A stretch of DNA of 64,000 nt from Monodelphis domestica (taxonomy: Eukaryota; Chordata; Mammalia; Didelphimorphia; Didelphidae): NCBI RefSeq assembly GCF_027887165.1, contig NC_077230.1:265117943-265181942 (forward strand), given 5' to 3'. The position numbers and the translations under genes are program-made. Positions 32,146 to 44,332 of the stretch are shown here, in pieces. Under the pieces are notes generated by a model. It did no database searches. It was not told the DNA's origin and saw only the letters and a program-made list of their open reading frames with translations. Each line of letters opens with the position of its first letter. Position 1 is the stretch's first letter.

Positions 32146-33420
32146 TTTTTTAATATATATATTTTATTTGATCATTTCCAAGCATTATTCATTAAAGACA
32201 TAAATCATTTTCTTTTCCTCCCCCCCATCCCCCATAGCCGATGCGTAAATCCACTGGGCATTACATGTTTTCTTGATTTGAACCCATTGCTATGTTGATA
32301 ATATTTGCATTAGAGTGTTCATTTAGAGTCTCTCCTCTGTCATATCCCCTCAACCGCTGTATTCAGGCAGTTGCTTTTCCTCGGTGTTTCCACTCCCATA
32401 GTTTATCCTTTGCTTATGAATAGTGTTTTTTTCTCCTAGATCCCTGCAAATTGTTCAGGGACATTACACCACCATTTATGGAGAAGTCCATTACGTTTGA
32501 TTATACCACAGTGTATTAGTCTCTGTGTACAATGTTCTCCTGGTTCTGCTCCTCTCGCTCTGCATCACTTCCTGGAGGTTGTTCCAGTCTCCATGGAACT
32601 CCTCCACTTTATTATTCCTTTTAGCACAATAGTATTCCATCACCAACATATACCACAATTTGCTCAGCCATTCCCCAATTGATGGGCATCCCCTCGTTTT
32701 CCAGTTTTTGGCCACCACAAAGAGCGCAGCTATGAATATTTTTGTACAAGTCTTTTTGTCCATTATCTCTTTGGGGTACAGACCCAGCAGTGCTATGGCT
32801 GGATCAAAGGGTAGATATTCTTTTGTCGCCCTTTGGGCATAGTTCCAAACTGCCCTCCAAAATGGTTGGATCAGTTCACAACTCCACCAGCAATGAATTA
32901 ATGTCCCTACTTTGCCACATCCCCTCCAGCATTCATTACTTTCCTTTGCTGTTATGTTAGCCAATCTGCTAGGTGTGAGGTGATACCTCAGAGTTGTTTT
33001 TATTTGCATCTCTCTGATTATAAGAGATTTAGAACACTTCTTCATGTGCTTATTAATAGTTTTGATTTCTTTATCTGAGAACTGCCTATCCATGTCCCTT
33101 GCCCATTTATCGATTGGAGAATGGCTTGATTTTTTGTACAATTGATTTAGCTCTTTATAAATATGAGTAATTAAACCTTTGTTAGAGGTTTCTATGAAGA
33201 TTTTTTCCCAATTTGTTGTTTCCCTTCTGATTTTAGTTACATTGGTTTTGTTTGTACAAAAGCTTTTTAGTTTGATGTAGTCAAAATTATTTATTTTACA
33301 TTTTGTGATTCTTTCTATGTCTTGCTTGGTTTTAAAGCCTTTCCCCTCCCAAAGGTCTGACATGTATACTATTCTGTGTTTACCCAATTTACTTGTGGTT
33401 TCCTTCTTTATGTTTAAGTC
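32146..33420 (-). mobile_element. Young 5'-truncated L1, ORF2 C-terminus open
   Basis: A 1275-base L1 3' end. The minus frame from 33387 to 32491 (298 residues) is open and encodes the ORF2 C-terminal region: SDLWEGKGFKTKQDIERITK, DKWARDMDRQFSDKEI, MQIKTTLRYHLTPSRLA, the Cys-rich ECWRGCGKVGTLIHCWW, then WKTRGCPSIGEWLSKLWYML and WNNLQEVMQSERSRTRRTL. A T-rich tail sits at 32146-32153 and the 15-base duplication AAGGATTTATATTCT is at 32131-32145 and 33421-33435. The reverse transcriptase and endonuclease domains are absent, so it cannot move by itself. The open frame and perfect duplication indicate a recent insertion. Confidence 0.95.
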
Positions 33421-33572
33421 AAGGATTTATATTCTAAGGAGAAAGATAATAGTATATGTGTATGTGTGTTCAGAGTAAATGCAAATACATTTGGAGCAGT
33501 TTGGGAAGCCTTTGCTCTAGGAATTGGAAGATCAGAAAAATCTTTATAGAGAACATAGTGCTTGAATTGTAG

Positions 33573-33757
33573 CTTTTTTTTTAAAACCCTTACCTTCCAT
33601 CTTAGAATCAATAGTATGTATTTTGTTCCTAGACAGAAGAGTAGTAAGGACTAGGCAAAAAGGGTTAAGTGACTTGCCCAGGGTCCCACAGCTAGGAAGT
33701 ATCTGAGGACTGATTTGAACTCATGACCTCCCATCTCTAGACCTTGCTTTCAATCCC
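33573..33757 (-). mobile_element. SINE1_Mdo-type SINE
   Basis: T-rich tail, CCCTTACCTTCCATCTTAGA, GTGACTTGCCCAGGGTCCCA and CTCCCATCTCTAGACC; the extreme head is lost. Confidence 0.9.
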
Positions 33758-34012
33758 AGCTTGAAGGAAAAGAGGGATTCTGAGTTGTAGATAAGAGGGG
33801 ATTGCATTCCATGTATGACGAACTGCCACTGCAAAGACATGGAGAGGGAAGAGGGAATATCATGTATCAGAGAAATGCCTGGTTTAGCTAACGTTTAATG
33901 TGCAGGCAGGGGTAGTGATGTCAAATAAGGCTGGGGGCTATAAAAGCAGACTTGACCCATTACCCCTTGTTTTCTCTTTTATAAATTAAGAAAGCATTAA
34001 AACATATATATA

Positions 34013-34208
34013 CCAGGAGGCAGCTAGGTTGCTCAGTGGGTAGAGAGCCAGGCTTGGAAATGGAAAATCCTGCTTTCATATCTGAACTCAAACACTCCCC
34101 AGCTGTGTGACCCTTAGCAAGTCACTTAATCCCAATTGCCTGGCCCTCACTGATTGCCTTGGACTGATACTCAGGATCAATTATAAGACAAAAAAAGGTA
34201 AATGTTTA
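34013..34208 (+). mobile_element. SINE1_Mdo-type SINE
   Basis: GGAGGCAGCTAGGTTGCTCA, GTGTGACCCTTAGCAAGTCA and GACTGATACTCAGGATC. Confidence 0.88.
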
Positions 34209-35739
34209 ATTGAAAAAAGAAGTGAAGGAAAATGTATGCTAACAATATGCTTTAGATTAATTTAAACAGGAAACCTTGTTGGTCTTTCTTTTCCTATAAA
34301 TTCTGAAAAAAATGTCTCACACTTGAAATCAATCTCCATCATTTTCATGAATGACCTAATAACTTTCTAACTCACAAGACTCTTTTGAGCAGCCTAGGAA
34401 GGGTTTCTCCTGAAATGAGAATGGTGACCAAAAAAGAGTAAGGGACCATTGATTGCTCCACTTAAGAGCAGTGCCCTATGCCCATTCTTTGACTGGATTA
34501 AGGTAATAATAATAATATCTAGCATTTACATAGGATTTTAAGGTTTGCAAAAAGAACCAAGATATCAGCAGACATGTAGCTAAAATGACCCATTTTCAAA
34601 GCCTCATTCTGTCAAAATATGGTAGTATCTGTAGGTATCCTATATTTTGTTTGACTCTGGATTCTGAAGAGTCAACAGATTTATTGTGAGATATATTGGA
34701 TAATAAGTGTACCACATTGGTTTAAATCCCAGACCCAGTTTAGCTGTGAAACTTTAACAATAAATAAACTCAACTATTGCTAGAGAAAGAATGCACTGAA
34801 ATTTTTTTTTAAAAATCAGGAAAAATTGAAATTCAAAAAGATTATAAAACATCTTACCCCAAGACTCATGCCTCCAAAATAGTAAAAGAAGTCTCCTCTT
34901 TCTGGAAGCAAAAGAGGGGCTGCCTATCCTAGAATCAGGCTACTCTAGCTTAGCTCTGCTGTTGGGAGCACCTTTTCCCTTATTTCAGGGGGTTTTAGGA
35001 GCTCACTAGAAGAGTTGGAATAATAGATACCACATTTACATTTCTCCTCCACAGGCTTTTCAGAAATACACCTCAATGACTGCATCTTGTGACATAATCT
35101 TTCTATAACAGAGATGTACAGTCTCATGGAAAATGGAATACTGGGAACTTCTCCCTTAAGTCATCTCTGTCTCAGCCTAGATATCATGGAAAATGTAATG
35201 CCTTCTTCACACTGGGAACTTGCCTTCATCCCATATAAATGAGAAGGTTCTCATTTCCTACAGGACAACTCTATTGCATCATTTGATGTCATTTTTTCAA
35301 CATCAATCACATAACAACAAACAAGATATCCCATTCTGTTTAAATCAAGTGCACAGTGGATTTCAATAGTTTGTCAATCATTAAGTAAGAAAGGATCTGG
35401 CCATTTCTCTAGCTTATATCTGCAATTGGGCATGCATGGTAAATTATGGATTGGCCCCGATTCTTCATTCTGTTCGTGTGTTTTGTTAACATCCAAAGAA
35501 GAAAAATGTTCCTTTGGGGACACACTTTTCCTCAGAAGTTATGTTACACACCTCAATCATCCGGGGTCCAACTAGAAGGTAATCATTTCTCTTATCTATC
35601 TGGTTCACTCTTTTCTCACGGCTATGTCTCCAGGTCCTCGAGTTGATGCTCATGAAATCACATGCAGACAAGCATTGCCATCTCAACCCCTAAACCTCAT
35701 TCACCCAGACCCACGGTGTCTCTGACATTTGGCATTTGA
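34209..35739. other. Intergenic stretch without genes
   Basis: A short MIR piece is possible at 34505-34560 (ATCTAGCATTTACATAGGAT). Direct-repeat words CATGGAAAATG and CTGGGAACTT recur at 35125-35220. No gene recognised. Confidence 0.4.
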
Positions 35740-36140
35740 AGCCCCAGTGGACCTTCTTGATGTTCTTCATATGAAACACTCTATTGCCTATTCCATGCTC
35801 TTGACTTTCCCTAGCCCTAGAATGCTCTCTCTCCTTACCTTCACCAGCGAGCTGCTATGGATTCCTCAGCTAAAATCAGATAAAATGCCATCTTTTTCAA
35901 TTAAGATTTGTGCTATCTTTCATAGTTTCTGTCCCCAACCCAATTCCCCGCTGCTAATATTTTCTCTCCAAGATTACTTTGTATTTCAGTTTTATCTTGA
36001 ATATACAATGTTTTTCATGTTGTCTCTCTCAAAAATGTGAGACCCTTGAGGATAGGTATTATATATTTGTCTTTCTTTTTATGCTCAGGTTTTAACACAG
36101 TGCCTCACACATAGTTAGCAACTAATAAATTCTTATTGCT
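35740..36140 (+). mobile_element. L2 LINE 3' end
   Basis: TGACTTTCCCTAGCCCTAG, TATTTTCTCTCCAAGATTAC, GTGAGACCCTTGAGGATAGG and CACAGTGCCTCACACATAG in forward L2 order, ending AATAAATTC. The 103-codon frame here is a shadow. Confidence 0.65.
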
Positions 36141-36400
36141 AATTGAGAATAGAAATTATCAGGTTTATTGGCTTTTAAATTTGTTAATAAACAAAAGTTT
36201 TGTATAAATGTTTTTTATTTGTCCAAACTTTGTCTATGATACCATTACTTTTATTTCAATTCAACTAATATTTATTAAGAGTTTAAGAACATCTTTTATT
36301 CCAAAACATTGTTCAAAAAGAAAAATCCTGGCATCCAAAGAATTTATAGTCTGGAGATCATTAAAATTATTTCACAATATTCTCAAAGCAATTGTTAGAG

Positions 36401-36403
<3 letters not shown>

Positions 36404-36431
<28 letters not shown>
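36404..36431 (+). repeat. (CA)n microsatellite
   Basis: About 14 CA units. Confidence 0.95.
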
Positions 36432-36466
36432 TATAAGGGGGAATTTATATTATTATAATATAAATA

Positions 36467-37248
36467 TTATAAAGGTTAGACTGGATTATTTAAGAAAAAA
36501 GCCACCAGGAATTTATATTAATTCCAAAGAGATTTATTTACAATTTATTTCCAAAATATAGAAAGAGTGAAGTAAGATAATCAGAGAGATGATAGGGTAA
36601 GATATCTAGCCTAAGCACTAAGTAATTTTCCCCTGGCCCCTGGCTCAACCCAGGTAGGGAGAATTAGTCATTAGCCATAGAGGCCTAGGCAAAGCTGAGG
36701 ACCTGGGGAAGTTTCTCCTGAGGTATGTCTCTTCAGAAAATCCAATATGAAAGGAGTCAGCCTTTCACTCACCACCTCTTGGGTCTAGTCAGCAGATTCT
36801 CCACCAGCTTCCACTCCAAAAGAAATAACTCAGAACTCTAGGTAAAAACTCCAACTAGAACTACATTCAGGAAATTGTAACTCCCTTTTAAAGATACTTT
36901 CTTTTTCGTCACTTCCTATGTCTTTCCCTAATTTTATGTCTACCAAATCACAGTTGAAGCTTTGCGTTAGGACTGCCCAGGGACAGTCAGTTTAATTCTG
37001 ATTTGTCATCCACTATCGCACATGTGGGTCACAGACCTCCCCCACTCAAGTGTGAATGAGATGTTTTAAACCTTTGGTGATTAAATCTAAAAATGAGTAG
37101 ATCTTCCTACTCACCTTTTAAGTAGGGTGTTTATACTTTTGGTGATTAAATCTTAAAATGGGCAGGAGTTACAATTTAATCTTCACAATCAGGGGAGAGT
37201 TAATTAAATTTATTTTCAGAATCAGGGGAGAGTTAAATTTAATCTTCA
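36467..37248 (-). mobile_element. Solo LTR, related to those at 16275 and 45699
   Basis: Starts near AAAGGTTAGACTGGATTAT and carries AGAGATTTATTTACAATTT (a reverse poly(A) signal), GACTGCCCAGGGACAGTCAG and GATTAAATCT. It ends near AATCTTCACA. GGTGATTAAATCT recurs twice near its end, with short internal repeats (AATCAGGGGAGAGTTAA). Confidence 0.5.
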
Positions 37249-37254
37249 CAGCAC

Positions 37255-37255
<1 letters not shown>

Positions 37256-37306
<51 letters not shown>
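37256..37306 (+). repeat. (CA)n microsatellite
   Basis: About 23 CA units directly after the LTR end. Confidence 0.95.
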
Positions 37307-37308
<2 letters not shown>

Positions 37309-38489
37309 CCAGGAATATTTTCTTTATGTACCTATTGGAATTGGTAGACCAGTTACCTAGTGTCAGATTTTCTTACTCCTCAACATAATCCTGAGAGGGT
37401 AAAGAAGTTTTCTAATATACTTACTCATGAATCTTTCACACACAATGTTTCCCAATGATTACTATCCATCTAGATTTAACTAGCTCTTAGAAAACAGTAT
37501 CTACTGAGATGATTTTATAATAACAGTAAGCAAAAAAATATTACCCCTGAAAGCTCTCTATATGCCTATTCACATCTAAGGATCCAACCATAATTGGAAA
37601 GTTAAAATTTTCTGACCTTTAGAAAGTCAAAAGTTTGTTTTTTTACCCAAGAGAAAGGGAATCTCTTTAATATTCTCACACCTCCATAATTCAATCTCAG
37701 TGGCTTGGCTTGGACTTTTTGATTAATAGTCTATATGGCTATTCCAAATTTAGTACATGATGTGATTGATTACTTTTAACCAATCAGCACAGTGGTAAGA
37801 ACTCAATAAATGTTTATTCACTTGATCAAACAAAAATATTTCCTGTGTAATATCAATTGCAGTTTTTATTCGATTTGTACCTAATTTATGCCTTTTATTA
37901 ATTCTAAAATCCAATAAAAATATGTTCTCACTGATAAAGGCATTAAAATATAAGATATTTTGTGATTTATATTAATTATGGCTTGGGAGAGCATGACACC
38001 AAACATACATACATACATATATATATATATATCACAAAAATCTTAAGACCTTTTTTAAGGTACAAAAGCTGTTAAAGCTTGAAATTGCATTCGAACTTTT
38101 GGAATAACCTATGTGAGTATATGTGTCTGTATGTTTATTATATAACATGTCTATATTCAAGAGAAATGTCCTAGTTCAGAAGAGGAGCAACTTGGTCCAG
38201 CAATGGAACATCCCAGCTCAACAAGGAAGTTGGCCAGCTGTAGAGACACTCATCTTACACATATCCATTTTTGTACTGATTTTTCATAGTTCCAGAGATG
38301 TACCTCCTTATTAGAAACTAAATATGTTACATCTTTGTCAACTGTCCTCCATGTGCATTTTGTACACATTAATGGGAGGGTATGCACCAGATTTTGTGGG
38401 TAGAAAGATATATTTAAATTATTTTTGCTTTATCTTCTATTTACTAAAGGATTTTTTTTGTTTTTTGTTTTTTTTTTAATTAAAGATAA
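37307..38489. other. Intergenic stretch without genes
   Basis: A CATA/AT simple repeat at about 38003-38032 and a T-rich tract at 38452-38480. Nothing else recognised. Confidence 0.5.
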
Positions 38490-38665
38490 AGGGAAGGGGA
38501 AGCTAAGTGGCTCAGTGGATTGACAGTCAAACCTAGAGTCAGGAGAACTTGGTTTCAAATCTGGTCTCAGACACTTCCTAGTTGTGTGACAGTGGGGAAG
38601 TAATTTTACCCCCATTACGTAGTCTTCTGCATATTGATTCTAAGACAGAAGGTAAAAGTTAAAAA
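38490..38665 (+). mobile_element. SINE1_Mdo-type SINE
   Basis: GGGGAAGCTAAGTGGCTCAG, TTTCAAATCTGGTCTCAGAC and TTCTAAGACAGAAGGTAAA. Confidence 0.9.
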
Positions 38666-38676
38666 ATAAAAAAAGA

Positions 38677-38888
38677 TTAAGGGATAGCAGCTGTGTAGCA
38701 CGGTGGCTTGAGAGCTAGACCTAGAGATAGGAGATCCCAGGTTCAAATCTGGCCTCAGACACTTCCTAGCTGTGTGACCCTGGGCAAGTTACTTAACCCC
38801 CATTATCTATCCCATATCATTCTTTTGCTTTCAAACCAACACTTAGCATTGATTCTAAGATGGAAGATGAGGGTTTAAAAAAAAAAGA
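38677..38888 (+). mobile_element. SINE1_Mdo-type SINE, in tandem with the previous one
   Basis: GATAGCAGCTGTGTAGCACG, GTGACCCTGGGCAAGTTACT, GATTCTAAGATGGAAGATGA and an A-rich tail. Confidence 0.93.
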
Positions 38889-39059
38889 TTAAGGAAAAGT
38901 TATGGAGCTAGAAAAAATAGCTAAATCCATAAAGAGGAACAAAAGGTTAAGAATCTCAAGGGAAAGAGTAAGAAAAGTGAAAGAGAGGTTAGTCAATACA
39001 AAAAATTAGGTATGCAAGAAGGAAATGAACCTAGTGGGTTAGTGTTTGATAAGGAACAA

Positions 39060-39365
39060 GCTCCCAGCTTCTAAGATCAGAACTGGCTCAAACTGGTCAG
39101 AACCAGCTCAAACCTGTCAGAAACAACTCAAACTGTTCAGCACTGAGTTAGGACAGCTCAAACTGGTTCAGTCCTGTTTAAACTGGCCCAAACTGGTCTG
39201 GACTGATCCAAATCGGCTCACATTGGTCTGAACTGGCAAAAAAAAAGTCTGGACTGGTTTAAACTAGTCAGAACCAGTGTAAACCAGGTGACAGGTTTGG
39301 CCTGCCTTGGACCAGCTTAAATTAGTATAGGTTGTTTCAAGCCAGTCTGGACAGGCTCAACTATA
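39060..39365 (+). repeat. Degenerate AACTGG-type tandem array
   Basis: About 20 imperfect units of roughly 10-16 bases built on AACTGG(T/C)...: AACTGGCTCAAACTGGTCAG, CCAGCTCAAACCTG, AACTGGTTCAG, AACTGGCCCAAACTGGTC, ACTGGTTTAAACTAGTC. Units also occur as near-palindromes (AACTGG/CCAGTT-like). Not coding. Bases 39366-39878 are unassigned. Confidence 0.75.
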
Positions 39366-39896
39366 TCCTCTTGTTATAAATCATATGTCCATTAGAGGAA
39401 GACAAAACCCAGGACTCCTTTTGTTACTGAAAAGTTTGAGCTTAACTTAAAAGTGAAAAATACTCAAATGCAAAAATCTCAGAGTGAGGAAGATAAACTT
39501 GTTAGTCATTGCTGTGAACTACCAGTTAGATTATACATGCAAATCACAGTGTTCATAAGCAAGGTGTCAACTTTAGGAGTAGGTAATGAAGGTAGTGTGG
39601 CATAATCACTGGTGGGTATTTGCTAAGGATTTCTCCATAGATTTACTATATTAGCTTCTAAAGTTGATTGTCCCTGCTTATGATCAACGTGATTTTAAAT
39701 ACGGATTGATAAGTGTCATTGAAAGTAGAGAAATTTACCTTCCCACAGCAGAGTGATAGTCAGAGGATATGGGTTTGAATCCTCATTGCCTCTTTATATT
39801 TCTGCAAAATTATTTAAGCTCTGTAAGGATGAGTTTTCTCTAATATGGGAGATTGAATTGAGAACTTCTACAATGTTTTCTAGCATTCAGTTTTAT

Positions 39897-40525
39897 TTAT
39901 TTGTTTATTTTGGCTTAGTATTTTGTTGTTCTTTTTTTAAAATTTAAATTAATTTTAGTCAATTTATACCATTATTCCTTGGTTACAAGAATCATATTCT
40001 TTCCCTCCCTCCCCTCTACCCACCCTTTCCATAGCTGATGTGCAATTCCACTGAAATTACATGTGTCCTTGATCAGAACCTATTTCCATGTTGTTGCTGT
40101 TTGCACTAGGATGTTCATTTAGAGTCTACATTCCCAACCATATCCCTTCAACCCATGTAATCAAGTAATTGTTTTACTTATGTGTTTCTACTCCCACAGT
40201 GTTTCCTCTGAATGTGGATAGTGTTCTTTCTCGTAGATTCCTCCAAGTTGTTCAGGATTGTTGCATTGCCACTAATGGAGAAGTCCATTACATTCAATTG
40301 TACCACAGTGCATCAATATCTGTGTACAATGTTCTCCTGATTCTGCTCCTTTTACTCTGCATCAATTCCTGGAGCTTGTTTCAATTCACATGGAATTCCT
40401 CCACTTTATTATTCCTTTTAGCACAATAGTATGCCATCACCAACATATACCACAATTTGTTCAGCCATTCCCCAATTAAAGGGCATCCCCTCATTTTCCA
40501 ACTTTTTGCCACCACAAAGAGCGCA
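39897..40525 (-). mobile_element. 5'-truncated L1 3' end with 18-base duplication
   Basis: A 629-base L1 3' end parallel to 32146-33420 (CCATAGCTGATGTGCAATTC, CAATGTTCTCCTGATTCTGC, TTCAGCCATTCCCCAATTAA). The duplication TCTAGCATTCAGTTTTAT is identical at 39879-39896 and 40526-40543. Confidence 0.93.
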
Positions 40526-40634
40526 TCTAGCATTCAGTTTTATAACCTAATTCTATTCATGGCTAGTACATTATAATTTGGTGTCTATCATCTTATATGT
40601 GTTAATCTTGTTATATCAATTTAAATGTTAGATG

Positions 40635-40935
40635 CAGAAAACATTTAATATGTCATCTACTCTAACCCCTTCATTATACAAATGAGGGAACTGAGGGCTA
40701 GAAAGGTAAAAGGACTTACTGAAAGTCACACCAGCAAGAGAGATAGCAGAACCAATGAATTTATAATTCATTTTTATAGTGTTTGAAGACTTACAAATGA
40801 CTTTCCTTCCAATAGCCCTGAGAGCCAGGGAATGAAATATCATCTCTGTTTCATAAATCAGGAAACTGAGAGGTTCAATGACTTGCTTAGCGTCAATCAC
40901 ACTGTTAGGAAGTGTTATGGAGTAGGGCATTAAAC
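40635..40935 (-). mobile_element. Two MIR-type SINEs
   Basis: 40635-40760 (AATGAGGGAACTGAGGGCTA, ACTGAAAGTCACACC) and 40765-40935 (CATAAATCAGGAAACTGAGA, AATGACTTGCTTAGCGTC), both reverse. Confidence 0.7.
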
Positions 40936-41149
40936 CTACATATTAAACCTCTGAGTCCAGGTCTATATCATTCTGCCTTTTCTAAGCTCCTCTTTTGCAT
41001 CTTTTACAGTAGCCTAATACTTGGCACTCAATAAACACTTTTGACTGGGAGATAGGGTGGTACCTCTTTGATCTTTTTGGGATATAGACCTAATAATGGT
41101 ATCCTGTCAAACTTCTAAAAGAGGAGTCTACTTTTGTTGCTTCCATTTT

Positions 41150-41560
41150 CTTAACACCCACTTACTCTTCAAACTCTTGCAAAATGGCTCCCAGATTCAC
41201 CACCCTTCTGAAATCCTTATGTCCAGGGTCATTTGTAATTGCCAAATTCAATGATCTTTTCTCAGTTCTCATTCTCCTTGGCCCCTCCATAATATTAGAC
41301 AATATTGACTACTCTTCCCTCCTTGATATTCTCTCTTCCCTTGACTTCAGCGACACTTATTTCTCTTGTTCCATCTAATTCTTCTTTATTCTTTTTCTTC
41401 TTCTGGCTCCCCTAATTTTGGTAGCCTTCAAAGTACTGTTTTAGCCTCTCTTTTTTCTTTATGTTCTGTCCTTTAGTGATTTCATCCATTATTATGGCTT
41501 TGGTATGAATGATTTGCAGTTTAAATCTTTAGCTCCAGTCCTGCATTTTCAGTTGCCTGC
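41150..41560 (+). mobile_element. L2 LINE, open-frame remnant
   Basis: AATTGCCAAATTCAATGATC, TTTTCTCAGTTCTCATTCTC and TTGATATTCTCTCTTCCCTT correspond to the L2/CR1 reverse transcriptase segment. Decayed. Confidence 0.5.
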
Positions 41561-42739
41561 TCAATATCTTCATTTGGATTTCCTGCTGTTATCTCAGGCT
41601 CAGTGAGCCAGAATTAAATTTAGAGTATATCCTGGTTTGCAGGAGCAGGTGGTAATGTTTTGTACCAACTGTCCTTGATATACTGCTTTAGTAAATGTCC
41701 TTTAAAAAAACACAAATATGCTCTTAAATGATTATACTAGAATACTGTCCCTCAGAGAATATTCCTAGAACCTTGAGAGCCTAGTTGTCAGTCATCCTCT
41801 GGGAATCCAACCTGACAGAGAGTTGTTGCACTGGTCCCAAAGGAGGTGCTACCTGAAAACTTAAAGATAGATATTATGATCAATTGCTTCTCCTTTATCC
41901 CCTTCAGTGCGTAATGCCAAAAATTTGTCCAATCTGCAAAAAAAGAGTTGAGACAGAGCTCTGTGCCAATAAATATTAAAGGGACTGGCTCTTTTTAGTG
42001 AATGGGACCTCAGATCTTCCTCACAATTGTACTGCTCCCCCCACCCCTCACAAATTTTATAACCTTTAGATCCAATACAGTCCAGATGGTGAGCCACAAA
42101 ATACAAATTCTTACCAGTGTTCCCATGTTCCCATTGGTGGTTTTAAAGCAATGAGTGGGCAAGTCCTACCCAAGCCCTAGCAATGGGGAGAAGTTAGGCA
42201 GAATTTCTCCTGGTCTTGGACAATCAAGAGAAATGACAAAGGGTCATGGGGCTTCTAAAATAATTTGGGGACATTCCATGAGTGATCATAAGAGGGGAAA
42301 ATCTCTGCTCACAGGATGGGCAGGATGTATACCTGTTGCCGACTAAAGGGTCATAAGTTGGGCAATGGAATGCATATCTCCCCAACTTGGGTGAGGGGAA
42401 AATATTAGAGGGCAGGGTGATTAGGAAATTTTTGTGGTTAAGCAAATACTCATGGCTAATAGTATATTATCTATTTTTTAAAATAGTATACTGTCTTAAA
42501 CCTGCTTCTTATGCCCTAAAAAGTCTGTTATAAGAAAGAATCTCTTTAACTTGAAGTGAGTATAATATAGCTCAATATCTATATGATCAAACTTGATTGA
42601 TTATATATGAATATTGGTTTATTGAACAATACCTTATATAATTACGCTAAATAGTAATAGTGATTTAAAATAAACTAGGGATAACAAACGATGGCTAGAT
42701 CATAGATCAGTAAATCAATTATTTTTCACATTGGTAAAG
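41561..42739. other. Unassigned stretch, possible LTR at 41860-42445
   Basis: The middle part is less AT-rich, with blocks such as GGTCATGGGGCTTC and GGGTCATAAGTTGGGC, but no ends, poly(A) signal or duplications could be fixed. No gene recognised. Confidence 0.3.
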
Positions 42740-43140
42740 TTTCCTCAGGAGATCAGCATTGACTATGAATTGGAATTCCTTAACTATCCTGGTTGACCTG
42801 ATCTGGGCACTCTCCAGTTTATCACTGTCCTTCCTAAACTGTGACACCCAGAACAATACAGTATTCTAGATGTGATCTAACTGGGGCAGAGTCCAGTGCA
42901 ACTAGTACTTCCTTTTTCCTGGACATTGTTCAGGCTTTTAGTGTATCTCCAGATGTTGAACTGGGAGTACATGAAAATCTTGAGGTTGTTTTCAAACTAT
43001 TGTCTAACCCTTTCCTTCATCTGGTACTTGTGAAGTCAATTTCTTGAACCCAAATGTATGTCCCTGTTAAATTTCATTTTATTCACTTTAGATCAATGTT
43101 CTAACTTGGGAGAAGTGTTTTTGCATCCTGACTGACTCCT
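42740..43140 (+). mobile_element. L3/CR1 LINE 3' end
   Basis: GGCACTCTCCAGTTTATCAC, CACCCAGAACAATACAGTAT and TCTAGATGTGATCTAACTGG follow the L3/CR1 3' consensus order. Confidence 0.7.
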
Positions 43141-43454
43141 ACCTCCCTGCTCTGCAGGGAGATCTGCCTTAGCTCCAGGATTCCTCTTTTCTCCTTCACC
43201 TGCTGATAGCTCTGTTCTCATTGATTCTCTCATTTCTCTTCTCTTTACATTTGCCGCAACTCAAGCCCAAAGAGTGAATGAAGTATTACTATAAAAATCT
43301 GGTAAACTGGGGTTAAGCAAGGAATTGCAGCAAGGGATTAAGCAAGCTGATTCCTTACTGACTGACATCTTGTTTTTTGTTTGTCTGTCTTTTTAGTCAT
43401 CCATCCTATGGTGTTTTTTGTCACTGACTAAACTGCTATGGGGGGGGGAGGGAA

Positions 43455-43600
43455 GGGACAATAGGTTCATAGATTTAAGACTGGAAGAAACTTCAGGGGG
43501 GTCATTTAGTTTTACTGAGACCCAGAAAGGTAAATCACAAAGTCACACAGATTATTAAGACTGGAAGCAAAACTGCTGCTATTTCCTCTTAAGACCACTT
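43455..43600 (-). mobile_element. MIR-type SINE
   Basis: TTCATAGATTTAAGACTGGA, GAAACTTCAGG and AATCACAAAGTCACACAGAT. Confidence 0.6.
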
Positions 43601-43759
43601 GTCCAGGTCTCTCCAGATGGCTGTATTTCATAATTTTTTGAATCCCATCCAGTCAGTTGAGGAAGGTTATAGACATCCCCAAACATGTTTCTTTAATTTT
43701 TCATTGGACTCATGGACTCCAATTCTGTGGACCAAGCTGTATTAAGTGATGAATCACAA

Positions 43760-43908
43760 CCTTTCCTTTAAGCCCCAATTAAAAATCCTCCCTTCTAAAG
43801 GAAACTTTTTCTGATTCCCCTTAATTCTAGTACTTTTCTTTGTTTATTATTTCTAATTTATCCTCTATGTATGTTTGTACATAGTTGTTTGCATGTTGTC
43901 TTCCCTAT
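43760..43908 (+). mobile_element. L2 LINE 3' part
   Basis: CCTCCCTTCTAAAGGAAACT, GATTCCCCTTAATTCTAGTA, TATTATTTCTAATTTATCCT and GTTTGCATGTTGTCTTCCC match the L2 3' consensus closely. Confidence 0.75.
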
Positions 43909-44332
43909 TAATCTGTCTTTTTTAAATTCAAAGGTATTTTATTTTCCCAACTACATGTAATAATTTTCAACATACATTTTCTGAAATTATAAAATCTAAA
44001 TTGTCTACCTCCCTCCATTCCCTCCCTCATCTCAGAGATGGTAAGCAATTTGATCTGGGCTATACATGTATTTTGCAAAACATACTCCATCTTGGTTAAT
44101 GTTGTAAGAGAATACTCATAAAACCAAAATCCTAAAATAAAAATATAAATAAGCAAATGTGAAAAATAGTATGCTTTGATTTGCATCCAATTCAAATAGT
44201 TTTCTCTGGAGGTGATTCTCTGGAGGTGGCTTAAGTCTTTCAGAATTTTCCTGCATCATTGTATTGCTGAGAGTACTTAAGTCTTTCACAGTTGATCATT
44301 CTACAATATTGCTGTTAATATGTACAATGTTC

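Larger units (their letters stand above)
32040..33995 (-). mobile_element. L2 LINE 3' end split by an L1 and a SINE
   Basis: L2 pieces at 32040-32145, 33421-33572 and 33758-33995 (CCCACTAGGTCCCAGGCAC, GATTTATATTCTAAGGAG, GGGATTGCATTCCATG). The two insertions are listed separately, giving a relative order: L2 oldest, SINE and L1 later. Confidence 0.6.

Noticed and set aside
36404-37306. CRISPR-like regular repeats at the CA tracts
   Set aside because: Simple dinucleotide microsatellites without spacers, in a vertebrate genome.
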